DNA from: Craterostigma plantagineum
Lineage: Eukaryota; Streptophyta; Magnoliopsida; Lamiales; Linderniaceae
NCBI GenBank assembly: GCA_027422505.1
Contig: JAPQWV010000420.1
Span: forward strand, 1 to 64,000
Direction: 5' to 3'
DNA: 64,000 bases
Numbering within the stretch: position 1 is the stretch's first letter; every line of letters begins with the position of its first letter. The notes under the pieces were generated by a model. That model saw nothing but the letters and a program-made list of their open reading frames with translations, was not told where the DNA came from and searched no databases. Positions 36,152 to 47,377 of this stretch are shown piece after piece. The position numbers and the translations under genes were made by a program.

Positions 36152-36196
36152 TATAAATTACACTCTCCTCCAAATTATCTTGCATGTATATTCACA

Positions 36197-36683
36197 AACT
36201 CACTATCAGTGTTTTAGCGGTAGATCATTTATATTTAAAAAATAGCGTAACTTTCTAATTTCTTATTTTATTCCTGATGTGATACTCACGAAGTTTAAAG
36301 AAAAAATTGTAGTATTTCACCCTCATAAAACAACTTTCCTTTTATTTTTTTATTTATTTTTAATTTTATTTCTGATCCCATTAATTTAGGAAATCGAATT
36401 ATTAGGTGATTTATGTATATAATAAGTAATTATCTAATTAATTTGTTTACGACGATCAAAATGACATCCTATATATTTGATATTTAAATAATAATTAATT
36501 GAGAAGCTATATAAATAATATATGTAAGTGAGCGTTTAAGACTTTAAAAATATAAATGTGTATGAGAGGATAAATAGTATAGATGTTATTTTTTTAGTTA
36601 AAATTAGCTTCTCAATACTCGCGCAACACGCTATATTACGCTACACTGTTAAACGCGACAATGCGCAACACTTTTAAAATATT
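36197..36683. mobile_element. Left-arm-specific insertion of about 485 bp
   Basis: Absent at the matching place in the right arm (about 53490-53505). An inner segment runs from CAGTGTTTTAGCGG (36207) to CGCTACACTG (36648), short inverted ends that could mark a small hAT-like element. No clear target duplication. Non-coding. Confidence 0.5.
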
Positions 36684-37555
36684 CTTGTATCGCATCACTT
36701 TTTTCCTTCATTTTTTATTGATTGGACTTCTTTAATGGGCTTCATGGTGCTTATTGGGCTTATAAATATTTATTTTGAACTGAGGCAATGAACACTTAAG
36801 TTCGTATCTAGAGAGAGAAATGTCGATTCGTTGCCACGATGCCTTGATTGTTTAGAGGATGAGACTATACATATCTATTCTTTTATGAAGCTTTAAGCCT
36901 TAGCTTGGGAATTATCACATTTTTGCTTGTCAATGATAATGAAAAATAATAATATTAAAATTCAAACAAAACCACCCATATATTTTTCATAGATATTCGA
37001 CTTTTACTCTTCTACTGTATAACACACGTGCAAAAATACTAGTTATTGTATAACACAGCATGTAGTGTACAAAAATACTTGTTATGAATTAACTCTCATA
37101 TTATAAAGTCAGTTTGGTAGGGAGGATGTGTTGAGATGATATTAGTTAGGATAAATAATGGAGGGTATGTTTGATAGATGATTTTGGATGGTATTATGTT
37201 TAGTTGCGTTCAATTACAATTTTATCCGTATAGTGAATTTAATATTTTATAGATGAAGGGTAAATTTGTCATTCAGGGTCGAGAATAGCTAAACTTAAGG
37301 AGAGGGATAGTTTTATCTAATACCTTATTGGAGGTATTAGGGGTATTTATTATATGCATCTAGCATGCATATGTTATACATATAATGTAAAAGATCAGCA
37401 AATATTTTTTTTATTATATGAACACAACCATAATCTTTAAATCCCGGGAATATATCCTACCCCTTTATCAAACCATATGTGTCTTGCGTAATCGTTTCAG
37501 ATTCTGCTCACAACAAATTAAAAAAAGAAAACCTCAAGCCTCCGCACGTGAAATA
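36684..37555. other. AT-rich intergenic region, left arm
   Basis: No gene or RNA seen. It includes a stretch around 37100-37480 conserved in the right arm at about 52690-53080. Confidence 0.5.
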
Positions 37556-37563
37556 TAATATTA

Positions 37564-37977
37564 GGCAAAATTATAAAATTAGGTCACTAAGTATACAAAT
37601 TTTCGTTTTGGATCACTATGTTTGATAATTGCAAAGGTATGTCACTAACTCTTCATGTGAAAACAATTTTGGGTCATGTTTTCAATTTTAGGTCACTAAG
37701 AATATATTTTTTCGATTTTGGGTCACTAAGTTTACATTTTTTTCAATTTTAAGTCACTATGTTTATAACATTAGTACCAAATGAGTGACCCAAAATTGAA
37801 AAAAATGTAAACTTAGTGACCCAAAATCGAAAAAGTATATTCTTAGTGATCTAAAATTGAAAATATGACCCAAAATTGTTTTTACATGAAAAGTTAGTGA
37901 CATACTTTTGCAATTACAAACACAGTGACTCAAAAACGAAAACATGTATACTTAGTGACCTAATTTATAATTTCCCC
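37564..37977. mobile_element. Foldback MITE with 8-bp TAATATTA target duplication, left arm
   Basis: 414 bp, almost entirely a hairpin. GGCAAAATTATAAAATTAGG at the left is inverted at the right end, and the GGGTCACTAAGT/ACTTAGTGACCC phrases pair along the whole length around a loop near 37780. Flanked by TAATATTA at 37556-37563 and 37978-37985. Mirror copy at 52195-52611. Confidence 0.85.
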
Positions 37978-37985
37978 TAATATTA

Positions 37986-39656
37986 AATTTATACAACATT
38001 CCCTGAATTTTTTTAGCCCAACAACATTCCCTGAATAAAGATCGATGGATTTAACCAATTTTCGTGTGCATTTTCATCCAAGATATTCTAATTATGTTGA
38101 GTAGGTTTTATGTTCTCTCTTTATGCCACTGTTTTGAATCTTGAATCTTGACGTTCCTATGTCTCTGCTTAACTTACTCCTACGTTGATTTATTAGAATC
38201 TGGGTTTTCTTCCTTCTTTTGCCTTTTTCTTTGTGATTCATATAGATTATATATGAGTGATTTTATTTTAAACAGCGATGGAGTTGGGCTTCCATGTAAA
38301 AAGACAAAGATGATGAATTTAGTTTTCCCTTTGTCTCTATCCAAGCCTAGTCAAAATCCTGAGATTTTGATTCCATGGATGAAACGCAACATTCTGCGTA
38401 TTAAATTTCTTTTTTCTTTTTTTCACTTTACGATGTACGGAAGTCATCCTTGCACGAATATTAGAACATCGTACGAGGTTGGCTTCACGTCAGCGAAGCC
38501 TAAGTGATTTTAATAATTTACATGTCTTTCCATGCATACCATTAGCGAAATCTTTTAGTTATGAATCCTATACTACGGTTCGTCTTCGAATTCTGATTAT
38601 CTAACGGAATTTATTTATTTTATACGTAAACGTAACAGCTCTTTAATCCCAACGGCAATAATCACCACGACTATTATAACTTATATATATACATTAAAAA
38701 CCCTAGAGAAAAATCGATGCCTCTCTCAGTTTTCAGAAAAAAACATTAATCCCAGCATTGATCTACGAATTGACATGCCCATGCTCGCTTCTTCTTGCCC
38801 GATTAATTCGAAGTTTGTGAAACGGCACGTAATTAGCCTCTGTTATAATCTGCAGTGGTCGATTTTCTACTGAATAATCTGATTGATTACACGCAAGTTT
38901 TCATCTGATCTTCCGTTGCTGTTTCCCTTTGACCATCGATGGAGGACGGTATTGGATCGGCAAGGGATTGGAACAGTGTGCTTTGGCTTATTCTGTGACT
39001 GTAAAAATGATTCATCGTTCTTACTTTGCCTATTTCGCGTGGGGAGTTGTTGCGTTTCTTCTGTATGGGAAAAAAAATACGGATATACAAAGTTTTCTAA
39101 AGTCTCGAAAACAGTGAGTGAATGCTGAAAGCAAAAGTTCTGTCACACGCATCAAATTCTTATGTGAATGTTGAGATGTTTCTCAGACAGATTCATCTAA
39201 TCGATGTTCGAGTTTGTCCCGAAATCATGAGTTCCTTCCAAGTTTCAAGGGTCCTTCCTTCAAGGACTAATAAAGGCCGAGTTTTGAATGTGTTGAGATG
39301 GTTTCGATTATTTAACGTGATGAAGTTCGATTTATCTCAATATCGATTTCGGATATGTCCAAATCATGAGCTCGCCTATGCCCCGCCCCTGGGTAGTAAA
39401 GGCCAAGTTTTTTTAGGTAAATTTCGGATGTTTCAGATTTATTTACGTTCGATTCATTTCAAGTCCCAGGCCATACTTGATGACTGCTACTAGTAAAGAT
39501 CTACGTATTTTGTGCAAAAGAGATGCTCGAAGCTCATCATCGACGGCTTTCGAAGAAGAAGGTTAGAAAAATCAAGTGAAATCAAATACGAATGAAATCA
39601 ATCATGGTTTATGATGCATCTTTCTCATATGATATGCCATCAACATTTAGTAATAC
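37986..39656. other. Upstream region of ELM2-domain gene, left arm; no confident gene
   Basis: Open frames at 38148-38507, 38883-39128 and 39122-39493 have no recognised domain. The segment 39170-39480 contains two diverged copies of a unit of about 160 bp (phrases around GATGTTTCAGA, ATCGATTTCGG and AATCATGAG). A (TA)n tract lies near 38682. Could include an unrecognised non-coding transcript. Confidence 0.4.
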
Positions 39657-39664
39657 AAGTGAAA

Positions 39665-40049
39665 GAGATTTGCTATGATGCCCATCTACCATGACAACAC
39701 CGTGATCATCATAAGCAAATCTCTCATTTTTTGGCATTTTCTCGATTCCCAACGTCGCCAACACCTACGTAGACCCTCTCATATCTATTGCTAAAATAAA
39801 TCATCATATTCAACACGTTAATTTTTAAAAAATCATCGCATCGGTACGTCGCCCACGTGTGAAGAATAAATAATGAATTCTCTTAAAATTAACGTGTTGG
39901 AGAGGGTGATGTAGGTTAGCAATGAATATGAGAGGGTCTACGGAGGTGTTAGCGGCGTTGGAAATCGAAAAAACACACGAAAAAAAATGAGAGATTTGCT
40001 TATGGTACTCAACGGTGGTTGCTCACGGTAGGTGGACGCCATATCAAAT
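39665..40049. mobile_element. Foldback MITE upstream of ELM2-domain gene, left arm
   Basis: 385 bp with long imperfect inverted repeats, including GCAAATCTCTCATTTTTT on both arms in opposite orientation. Flanked by AAGTGAAA at 39657-39664 and 40050-40057. An 8-9 bp duplication fits hAT or Mutator MITEs. Mirror copy at 50120-50505. Confidence 0.75.
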
Positions 40050-40057
40050 AAGTGAAA

Positions 40058-40860
40058 TCGGAATACTGTACCTGTACTGAGGCAACTGCAGTGACTACTT
40101 TCCCTTGTGTGTATTTAGTAGTATTGATTTTTTTCCACATATATATATATATAGAGAGAGAGAGATAGAGATAGAGAGAGAGAGAGTCCAGCGACAGCGA
40201 GAACGTGGGGTGGCATTAGAACTTCGATTGAAACGAAGTAGCTGGTGCTGCTATTCGTGTTTTCTGCCGAGGGAATCCAGCGATTGATGCCAGATTCGAC
40301 TGCCTATTGTCCAGTGATCGTGAATACAAAGGTATGGAATGGAACTCGATATGTAAATGAGTAAGGATGAAAAAGTTCGATGGCGATTCAGGCGCAGGAT
40401 TGGCTTGCAGTGAGAGATTGAAATTGGGTGTTTAATGTTAGGGTATGCTTCTCTAGTGCACTCGAGCGGGTTGTTTGACTTGTTAAATCAGCTCATAAAC
40501 CCGTCTCAATTCTGTTCTCCAGAGCCTAAGCTCGGCTGTAGAAAATGAATATTTCTGTGGTGTAAACATGCTCTCGGGTGATGGTGATGAGTTAAACACG
40601 ACACAAATCCCAAACTGTGTTGGTGTTTTGTGGAGCAGTCTTTAGGATTTGTAGACTGACTCGGCGGGGTAGCAATTATCCTGTAATGGATTTCTAATTA
40701 TCTACAGCATGTTTTGAAGATGATTTTCAATTTTTTTTTCCATTTGATCGGGTATACTTTGCACTTTCTGCCCCAAATGGTGATCTAGTTTATCCTCTAA
40801 GTTGGCCTGAATTCAATTTCCATAACCAAGCATTTGTATATGTAACTTTGGGTGTGACAG
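40058..40860 (+). promoter_or_regulatory. ELM2-domain gene promoter and 5' UTR intron, left arm
   Basis: A TA/GA microsatellite at 40138-40187 is followed by a probable non-coding exon ending at GAATACAAAG|GTATGG (40331). The intron runs to GTGTGACAG|ATGG, so the start codon is the first codon of the second exon. Confidence 0.5.
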
Positions 40861-42788
40861 ATGGTCAAGCAACAAGCGGAGAAGGGGATGAAAAAGTCTC
40901 AAGCTGCTGAGGGTGCGCAACGAAATTCAGAATTTTCTAGCTGCTGGGTTGCCGACATGATAGCCCAGCTTAAGAGGCTTGCTTTGGATCCTTGTCAGCC
41001 ACAGTTTGCGCCGGACTAACAGGCCATTTTTGGATCAGATTCTGAGGATTAGGAAATATATGCATCTCAATGAATCTCGCATTAATTTGGTAAGGTCCCA
41101 ATTTTCTGAATTATTGACCTTGTATGTTCTGATTATTAGAGATAACAATACTAGCCTCCGAGGGCTTTAGTTCGGTAGCACAGAAGGAAGCAAATGTTTA
41201 CTGCTGTGGTTTTCTGCTATGTATTATATAATTTGGAAATTCAGAATAAGACGCTTTTGCTGTTCTGATAAGCCATTCCTGATTCCGATTTTGTTTTGCT
41301 TTCCTGGTAGAATTGGTCTTTCCTTTGTAGAATTATAACTGTTTGGTTTCTCAGAGGAAGAGGAAGCATGAGAGGTTAATCAATGGGCGGCAAGTAGCTT
41401 CGTCAGTCTTTGCTGTGCTCAATCAACAAAATATATCTGCTGAAGGGAGTCAGCTTCCTTCGGCAGATTCATGCTTGGTCAGTTCAATTGTCTCTGGCAA
41501 GTCTTCTGATAAACTCTGTCCTGAATCTGGTAATTCGAGCAGTTTGACCATTGATGAAACTTTACTCAACAAGAAACCAAAATTATCTGGCAAATACATG
41601 TCCGCAACAGTGGATTATGATGAATCTGAGAGAGGGTCAACGCCATCCAGTCTTAAGAAGTTGAGATCTAATGAATTTAGAAGCAGTTCAAAACCTCCAA
41701 GTCCCGGGAAGCTTAAGTGTAAGATAACGAAAACCTCCCAAAGCAAAAGTGCATTGGGCCCATCAAAAGCCACACGAGCTACTAAGCCCCTCCGACCACT
41801 TGAGTCATCTTGGTTGCAGACTCTAATGGATGATTACGATGGTACCAAAAATGTTATTCCAATTGGGCCAAGATTCCAAGCTGATGTCCCCGAGTTGAAT
41901 GGGCCAGTGGACAAAGATACGCTCGTTCGATCATATGGCAATGATCCTAATGTCATCAAATGGCTGGGCACCCGAACTTGGCCTCTCAAAAGCAGATCGC
42001 CGAAACCTTCTGAAAGAGGAGTTGGGCAAGGGAGGCCTAATACTTGTAGCTGTGTCTCTCATGGATCAGTTGACTGTGTGGTGAGGCACATATGCGATGG
42101 TAGAAAACTTTTACGGTCTGATCTTGGATCTGCTTTCTTCAGCTGGAAGTTACACGAGACGGGCGATCAGATTTTGAAGCCTTGGACAGCGAAAGAACGA
42201 AAAATCTGGAGTCACTGCTGAAAAGAAGATCACAGAATGGGGACTTTCTGAAGCTGAGTTTTAAAGAAATTACGGAACAAGTGTAGAGCAGATATCGTTA
42301 GTTATTACTTCAACGTTTATATCCCAGAACGCATGAGCATTCAGACAAGGTCGCCAACTCCTGTACAGATCGACACAGATGAAGATGAGGACGGTGGTAA
42401 GTACCTGGGCTGCAAGAAAAGACCTATTGGGAGTAAAAACGTTGCTCGTAGCAAATCCAACGGAAAAAGTCTCACTCGAATCTCACCCCGTCGCCAAGAT
42501 GTAAGACCTTTTCTGCTCCTAACGAACGAGGTGCGACTCTGACTTTGACTCCCTAACGTGTTCCACATTTTCAACACCATAATAAACAATCACATACTTT
42601 ATGAATTTACTCTTTTCTGGCATTTGCGTCTGTCATCCCAAGAACACTCCGTTGTATAGCGCCTGTGTTCTGTTAAAATGTCGCATTTTTTTTTGCTACA
42701 GGTATGTGAAACTGAGGCGAATCAAATGATATCTCGCGCCGTAGCCCATTCAGCGATTGAAGGTAATAATGCCACCTTTTTAGACTAA
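40861..42788 (+). pseudogene. ELM2/SANT-domain nuclear protein, left-arm copy, frameshifted
   Basis: Exons 40861-41089, 41355-42500 and 42702-42788, matching the intact right-arm gene. Two bases are missing near 41015 in exon 1, creating an immediate stop (GAC TAA). In exon 2 one base is missing near 42207 and one is extra near 42262, the second restoring frame after 18 codons. One real amino-acid change is visible (SSSKPP here, SSSRPP in the other arm). ELM2 proteins are chromatin regulators that bind histone deacetylase complexes. Whether this copy is truly dead depends on the reliability of these indels. Confidence 0.75.
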
Positions 42789-43250
42789 GTTGTCTATAAA
42801 AAAAATGAACAGAAGGCCTGCTAGTTCAATCATTCACCTCCATGAATAGACAAACGATGAGCTAAGGATTTTACAGCAGATCATCATCTTCTCATTGCAA
42901 TGTTTTTTTTATTTGTTTGTTTATATTTCTTTTTGTTGTTTCAAAGCTACAATTTTCGGAGACCAGACACTGATTTCAATCTTTATTTCTGTGCCTATCT
43001 AAAGCGTCATCTATGATGTCAAATCTCTGCATTAGACACCAAGTGCAGGACCTTTTTGACTCAAACAGTTCATTTCTTTTTTTCGTTCATGAATTTTTTT
43101 TATCAGCTCTTCCTTCATTTCTTAATTATATATAAAAGTATATAAATAGATCCTCCTTTTTCTTCTAATACCATGGCATCAACAGGTTTCTGTGTTTTTT
43201 TCATGCCGCCTTTTGACCTTTATTTTGTTTGTATGTCTTAATAACTGAGC
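42789..43250. other. ELM2-domain gene 3' flank up to the end of the left arm
   Basis: Non-coding, T-rich. Identity with the right arm stops at about 43250. Confidence 0.6.
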
Positions 43251-43264
43251 TTTTTTTTCGTAAA

Positions 43265-43490
43265 TTTTGTGACAGATCGCCCGTCTCAAATTAGTGGCGG
43301 CCAAACTGTCACAAAAGTTTGCTACGGAAAGTCCGTCAGAAGTAGTTGCGACTTAGACGCCGTCGCGTCGCATGATTGTGACGGCTATGCCGTCACAAAT
43401 TTTTGCGACGGAGACTCGGTCGGAAACACGACGCAAATTTTTCGATGCAACTGAATGACGGCAAGTCCGAGGCAAAAGCCTAGCGACAGA
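43265..43490. mobile_element. Possible CACTA subterminal repeat remnant at the palindrome junction
   Basis: GC-rich patch with repeated GCGACGG, CCGTCGC and CCGTCACAAA-like motifs in both orientations, the style of CACTA (En/Spm) subterminal repeats. No CACTA end or target duplication found. It abuts the inner end of the left arm. Confidence 0.4.
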
Positions 43491-43862
43491 ATATCCGATT
43501 TTCAGCTTTTTCAATAATCTCAACAAATAGTAACTTCCATTATTTTAAAAAGTGCTTTTAGCTTCATTTGTTAATAAGTTGAGAGTCAAATTTTAAGAAT
43601 TTTATCTTCTTTTAAGAATTGATTTTATAATTTGCGCAAATTAAAGACAACAATAAATAGAAATTAAATATTCTATTTAAAAATATACATGCATAACAAT
43701 ACACGTATTAAACATAACTAATATATCTTAAGCGAATTCTTTTAAGAGTAGTATAGATCATGATTAGTTTTGTAGCTATTCATTCCCAACACATGCAGCA
43801 TAACAATACACGTACCCATTTTGATCACACACTCACGCATAACGCACTCTTACACATTGTTC

Positions 43863-43902
<40 letters not shown>

Positions 43903-43905
43903 TAT
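43491..43905. other. AT-rich spacer DNA
   Basis: No gene seen. Ends in a (TA)n tract at about 43865-43904 that received the foldback elements. Confidence 0.5.
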
Positions 43906-44955
43906 AGAGGAATTTTATGGTACGCACCTTACGTGAGCACCTTATGCGATCACCTGTTGATGTGGCACCGATTCGTGCCATTTCAACACCAACATTGATA
44001 TCTAAGGTTATGTCGTCTTAATTGACACCTTTTAGGTGTCATTAATCGATATTTCGAATGATAATTTGGCATATTGATGCGATATATTTCATTGACACGT
44101 AAAATGTTATGTAAGGCGTCAATATGTCATATCAAGATCCGAAATGTCGATTAATGGCACATAAAAGATGTTAATTGAGACGACATAACCTTAGATATCG
44201 ATGTGGGATGTTAAAATGACACGAATCGCTGCCACATCAACAGGGGCCCACCTTACGTGAGCACCTTATGCGATCACCTGTTGATGTGGCACCGATTCGT
44301 GCCATTTCAACATCCCGCATCGACATCTAAGGTTATGTCGTCTTAATTAACATATTTAGGTGCCATTAATAGACATTTCGGATGCTAATTTGGCATATTG
44401 ACGCGATATATTTCATTGACACGTAAAATGTTATGTAAGGCGTCAATATGTCAACTCAGCATCCGGAATGCCAATTAATGGCACATAGAATGTGTTGATT
44501 AAGACGACATAAGCTTATATGTAGATGTGGGATGTTGAAATGGCACGAATTGCTGCCATATCAACATGTGCCCACATAAGGTTAAAATTCCTCATGGTGA
44601 TACCTTAAGTGGGCACATGTTGATGTGGCATCGATTCGTGCTATTTCAACATCTCACATCAACATTTAAGGTTATGTCGTCATAATTAACACCTTTTAGG
44701 TGCCATTAATCGACATTCCAGATGCTGATTTGGCATATTGATGCGATATAGTTCATTGACAAGTAAAATGTTATGTAAGGCGTCAATATGTCACACCAAC
44801 GTCCAAAATGTCGATTAATGACACATAGAAGGTGTTAATTAAGATGACATAACCTTAGATGTTAATGTAGGATGTTGAAATGGCACGATCGCTGCCACAT
44901 CAACAGGTGCCCACATAAGGTGCTCACATAAGGTGAGCACCATAAATTTTCTCTC
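43906..44955. mobile_element. Tandem array of three foldback MITEs
   Basis: Three units of about 340-365 bp (43906-44246, 44247-44592, 44593-44955). Each is a long hairpin opening with CACCTTACGTGAGCACC or a variant, then TGTTGATGTGGCACCGATTC, and closing with the inverse. Outer ends AGAGGAATTTTATGGT and its partner ACCATAAATTTTCTCT are inverted. (TA)n flanks both sides. Shorter relatives lie in LAX intron 7. Confidence 0.8.
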
Positions 44956-45100
44956 TATATAATATATATATATATATATATTTATATTTAATATCCCACT
45001 TTCATTCTTAATCACAGTGGTTTTTCTCATCTTTCGATAGTTTCTTCTTTCTTCACAGCTTACACAAAAAATCTCCTGTCATCCGTAAGAAAAAATAAAA

Positions 45101-45670
45101 ATGGTTGCTAAGATCCTTGTTATCGTCCCCTCGTCAGTATTGTCGTTAGCATTCGCCTTTCTAGTGAAGGACCCTAACGTATCTGGGGTGTTTGTCATTC
45201 GCAACTTACTTCTAAGCCTTGTTCTGTTGATGACCTTCACGACTTGCTTCGTGGCTTCCGCTTATTTCTGCTTTGGTGGAGGCTCGTTAGAGATGGCGAT
45301 GCGGAGGTTGCTGAGGTCGAATTTTGCGATTTACGAGTTCGATTTGCCCTACTTCCCACATTCATATCGTGAGCTTCGGATTGGGGTAGAGGTTCTATGC
45401 GAGTTGTCTCGGCCTCCTTGCGGTCGTGGGGATCGGAGGTTGCGTCTTCGAGATGACGGACTTCGTTCAATTCGTTCGTCCTCTGGCGGTGAACACGTCA
45501 TACGGCAAGATCGCCGGGCTCATCACGAACCCAGAGCGTCTGATGGAGAGGACGGGATGCCTCGGCTCGTACTATACCTTCTCGGAGTGGGTTTTGTTGG
45601 TCTGTCTCTCTTGTGTTTGTTTTATGTGGATGGTTTAGCTTTGGCTTTTGTTTATTTCTATTACTGTTAG
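45101..45670 (+). pseudogene. Hypothetical multi-pass membrane protein, frame-broken
   Basis: ATG 45101 opens with MVAKILVIVPSSVLSLAFAF. Three hydrophobic segments are visible: residues 4-22, 31-56 and, in the +1 frame after about 45390, FYASCLGLLAVVGIGGCVF. That second frame continues with plausible protein (MTDFVQFVRPLAV, GKIAGLITNPERL) and a further hydrophobic run (WVLLVCLSCVCFMW). This argues for one gene with a one-base break near 45390. I do not recognise the family. It could connect to the coiled-coil segment just downstream. Confidence 0.45.
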
Positions 45671-45699
45671 GTATTCGATGGTGTGATATACTCGGAGTG

Positions 45700-46089
45700 G
45701 AGAAGTAGAAGAAGACGTAGAAGTTGAAAGGCCCTTGTTGATTAACGAAGCTGCGGGTGGTGAAACGGCGGAGCAAAGTGGTGTGGGATTGAGCTTCGAA
45801 GAGATGGTGATGGAGATCGCAACTGTCAAGGAAGCCGTAGGAGAAATGATAGTGAGTGAGAAGAAGTTCAAGGAGGAGGTGGAAGAGAAGATGCGGATTG
45901 GGGATGAAGTTAAAGGAGGAGGTGGAAGAGATGATGCGGATTGAGAGGATGAAGATCAAGGAGGAGGTGGAAGAGATTATGCGGATTGAGAGGATGAAGT
46001 TCAAGGAGGAGGTGGAAGAGATCATGCGGATTGAGAATATGAAGTTCAAGGAGAAGGTGGAACAGATGATGGAGAGGAAGTTGACGTAG
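45700..46089 (+). pseudogene. Hypothetical coiled-coil segment with 15-residue repeats
   Basis: An acidic, Glu-rich stretch (from about VEEDVEVERPLLINEAAG) leads into charged heptad-like repeats of the form KFKEEVEEIMRIERM. The 45-nt unit recurs at 45864, 45907, 45952, 45997 and 46042. The first unit is 43 nt long, so the frame changes at about 45900. It probably belongs to the same gene as the membrane segment at 45101, with an intron or frame break between. Confidence 0.4.
45864..46080 (+). repeat. 45-bp coding minisatellite
   Basis: Five units: 45864-45906 (43 nt), 45907-45951, 45952-45996, 45997-46041 and a partial from 46042. Core AAGTTCAAGGAGGAGGTGGA. It encodes coiled-coil repeats. 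Confidence 0.85.
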
Positions 46090-46915
46090 GAGGTGGAGAA
46101 GAGGATAATGATTCATGACGACGCGATGAGATGAAGAAATAGAACGGTGTGTGTTTTTATTGCCCAGTTTATTATTATTAAGATCTTTTGTTCATTTTGT
46201 TTATTAATGGATGTAAAATGATAGTTACAGGCAGAATAAAGGAAACAATATTATAAATGCACAATGGATAGCACACAGATGGTTTTTTATAGGCAAAGTC
46301 AACCTCGAGATTTGAATTCCCAACATCTAAATATACAGCAACACAATCATTATGTGTAACAATATCAAAAGATATCCTCAGTTGTCGTGGTTTCTGCCAT
46401 CAATGTTGTTTCACGTTTGTTATATAACTTGGATAATAAACCCACCCCAGAAAGTTATTCATCTGATTTCTCTGCTGCAAAATTACTTCAAAATGTTGCA
46501 CTTTTAGTTGGTTATAAATTTGCAATATATATTAAGTTTTGAATGATACTTAACTTTTATGTAACATGAATCTCGTATTATATACATAGATTTATATAAT
46601 AACCTCTAAGTTTTGAGTTAAATCATATATTCTTGTTACCAACAGAAAAAAAAATAGTCTACAAATGGCTTAAAGGAGCATGGTACATATTCATTAATTT
46701 ATGTATCAATGTGCAATTTTGTTATGTGTCATTTATTTACATTATGTGAAAGTGAGAAGCTTTTGGGGACGTTTATGTGATAGAGATGTAGCTGCTAGTT
46801 TTATTTGGTTTTGTTTCCTAATGCATGGCTATATTTGCAAATGCGTGTAGAAGGAGAAGAATCAAGGGACAAGAAAGAGAGTTTATTTTTACTATAAATG
46901 CTTAATGCATATAAA
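46090..46915. other. Right part of palindrome spacer
   Basis: AT-rich, no gene seen. The right arm begins at about 46916 (AAAGCTCAGTTATTAAGAC). Confidence 0.5.
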
Positions 46916-47377
46916 AGCTCAGTTATTAAGACATACAAACAAAATAAAGGTCAAAAGGCGGCATGAAAAAACACAGAAACCTGTTGATGCCATGGTATTA
47001 GAAGAAAAAGGAGGATCTATTTATATACTTTTATATATAATTAAGAAATGAAGGAAGAGCTGATAAAAAAATTCATGAACGAAAAAAAGAAATGAACTGT
47101 TTGAGTCAAAAAGGTCCTGCACTTGGTGTCTAATGCAGAGATTTGACATCATAGATGACGCTTTAGATAGGCACAGAAATAAAGATTGAAATCAGTGTCT
47201 GGTCTCCGAAAATTGTAGCTTTGAAACAACAAAAAGAAATATAAACAAACAAATAAAAAAAACATTGCAATGAGAAGATGATGATCTGCTGTAAAATCCT
47301 TAGCTCATCGTTTGTCTATTCATGGAGGTGAATGAATTGAACTAGCAGGCCTTCTGTTCATTTTTTTTATAGACAAC
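46916..47377. other. ELM2-domain gene 3' flank, right arm
   Basis: Mirror of 42789-43250. Non-coding. Confidence 0.6.

Larger units (their letters stand above)
25770..43250 (+). repeat. Left arm of giant inverted repeat
   Basis: Reverse-complement match to 46916-64000. Paired positions sum to about 89,765-89,770 in the outer part and about 90,166-90,175 in the inner part. The step is explained by a left-only insertion at 36197-36683 and smaller indels. The inner end is at about 43250, near GTCTTAATAACTGAGCTTTT. The outer end lies beyond the window, since 64000 pairs with about 25770. Confidence 0.95.

Noticed and set aside
37564..37977. Repeated GGGTCACTAAGT phrases considered as a CRISPR-like or regulatory array
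   Set aside because: They are the two arms of one hairpin MITE flanked by a target duplication; plant nuclear DNA has no CRISPR.
38148..39493. Three open frames of 80-123 codons upstream of the ELM2-domain gene
   Set aside because: Their lengths and ends differ between the arms because of small indels, with no recognised domain. Not supported as coding.
43269..43454. 61-codon frame at the spacer edge
   Set aside because: Translation of the CACTA-like repeat motifs.
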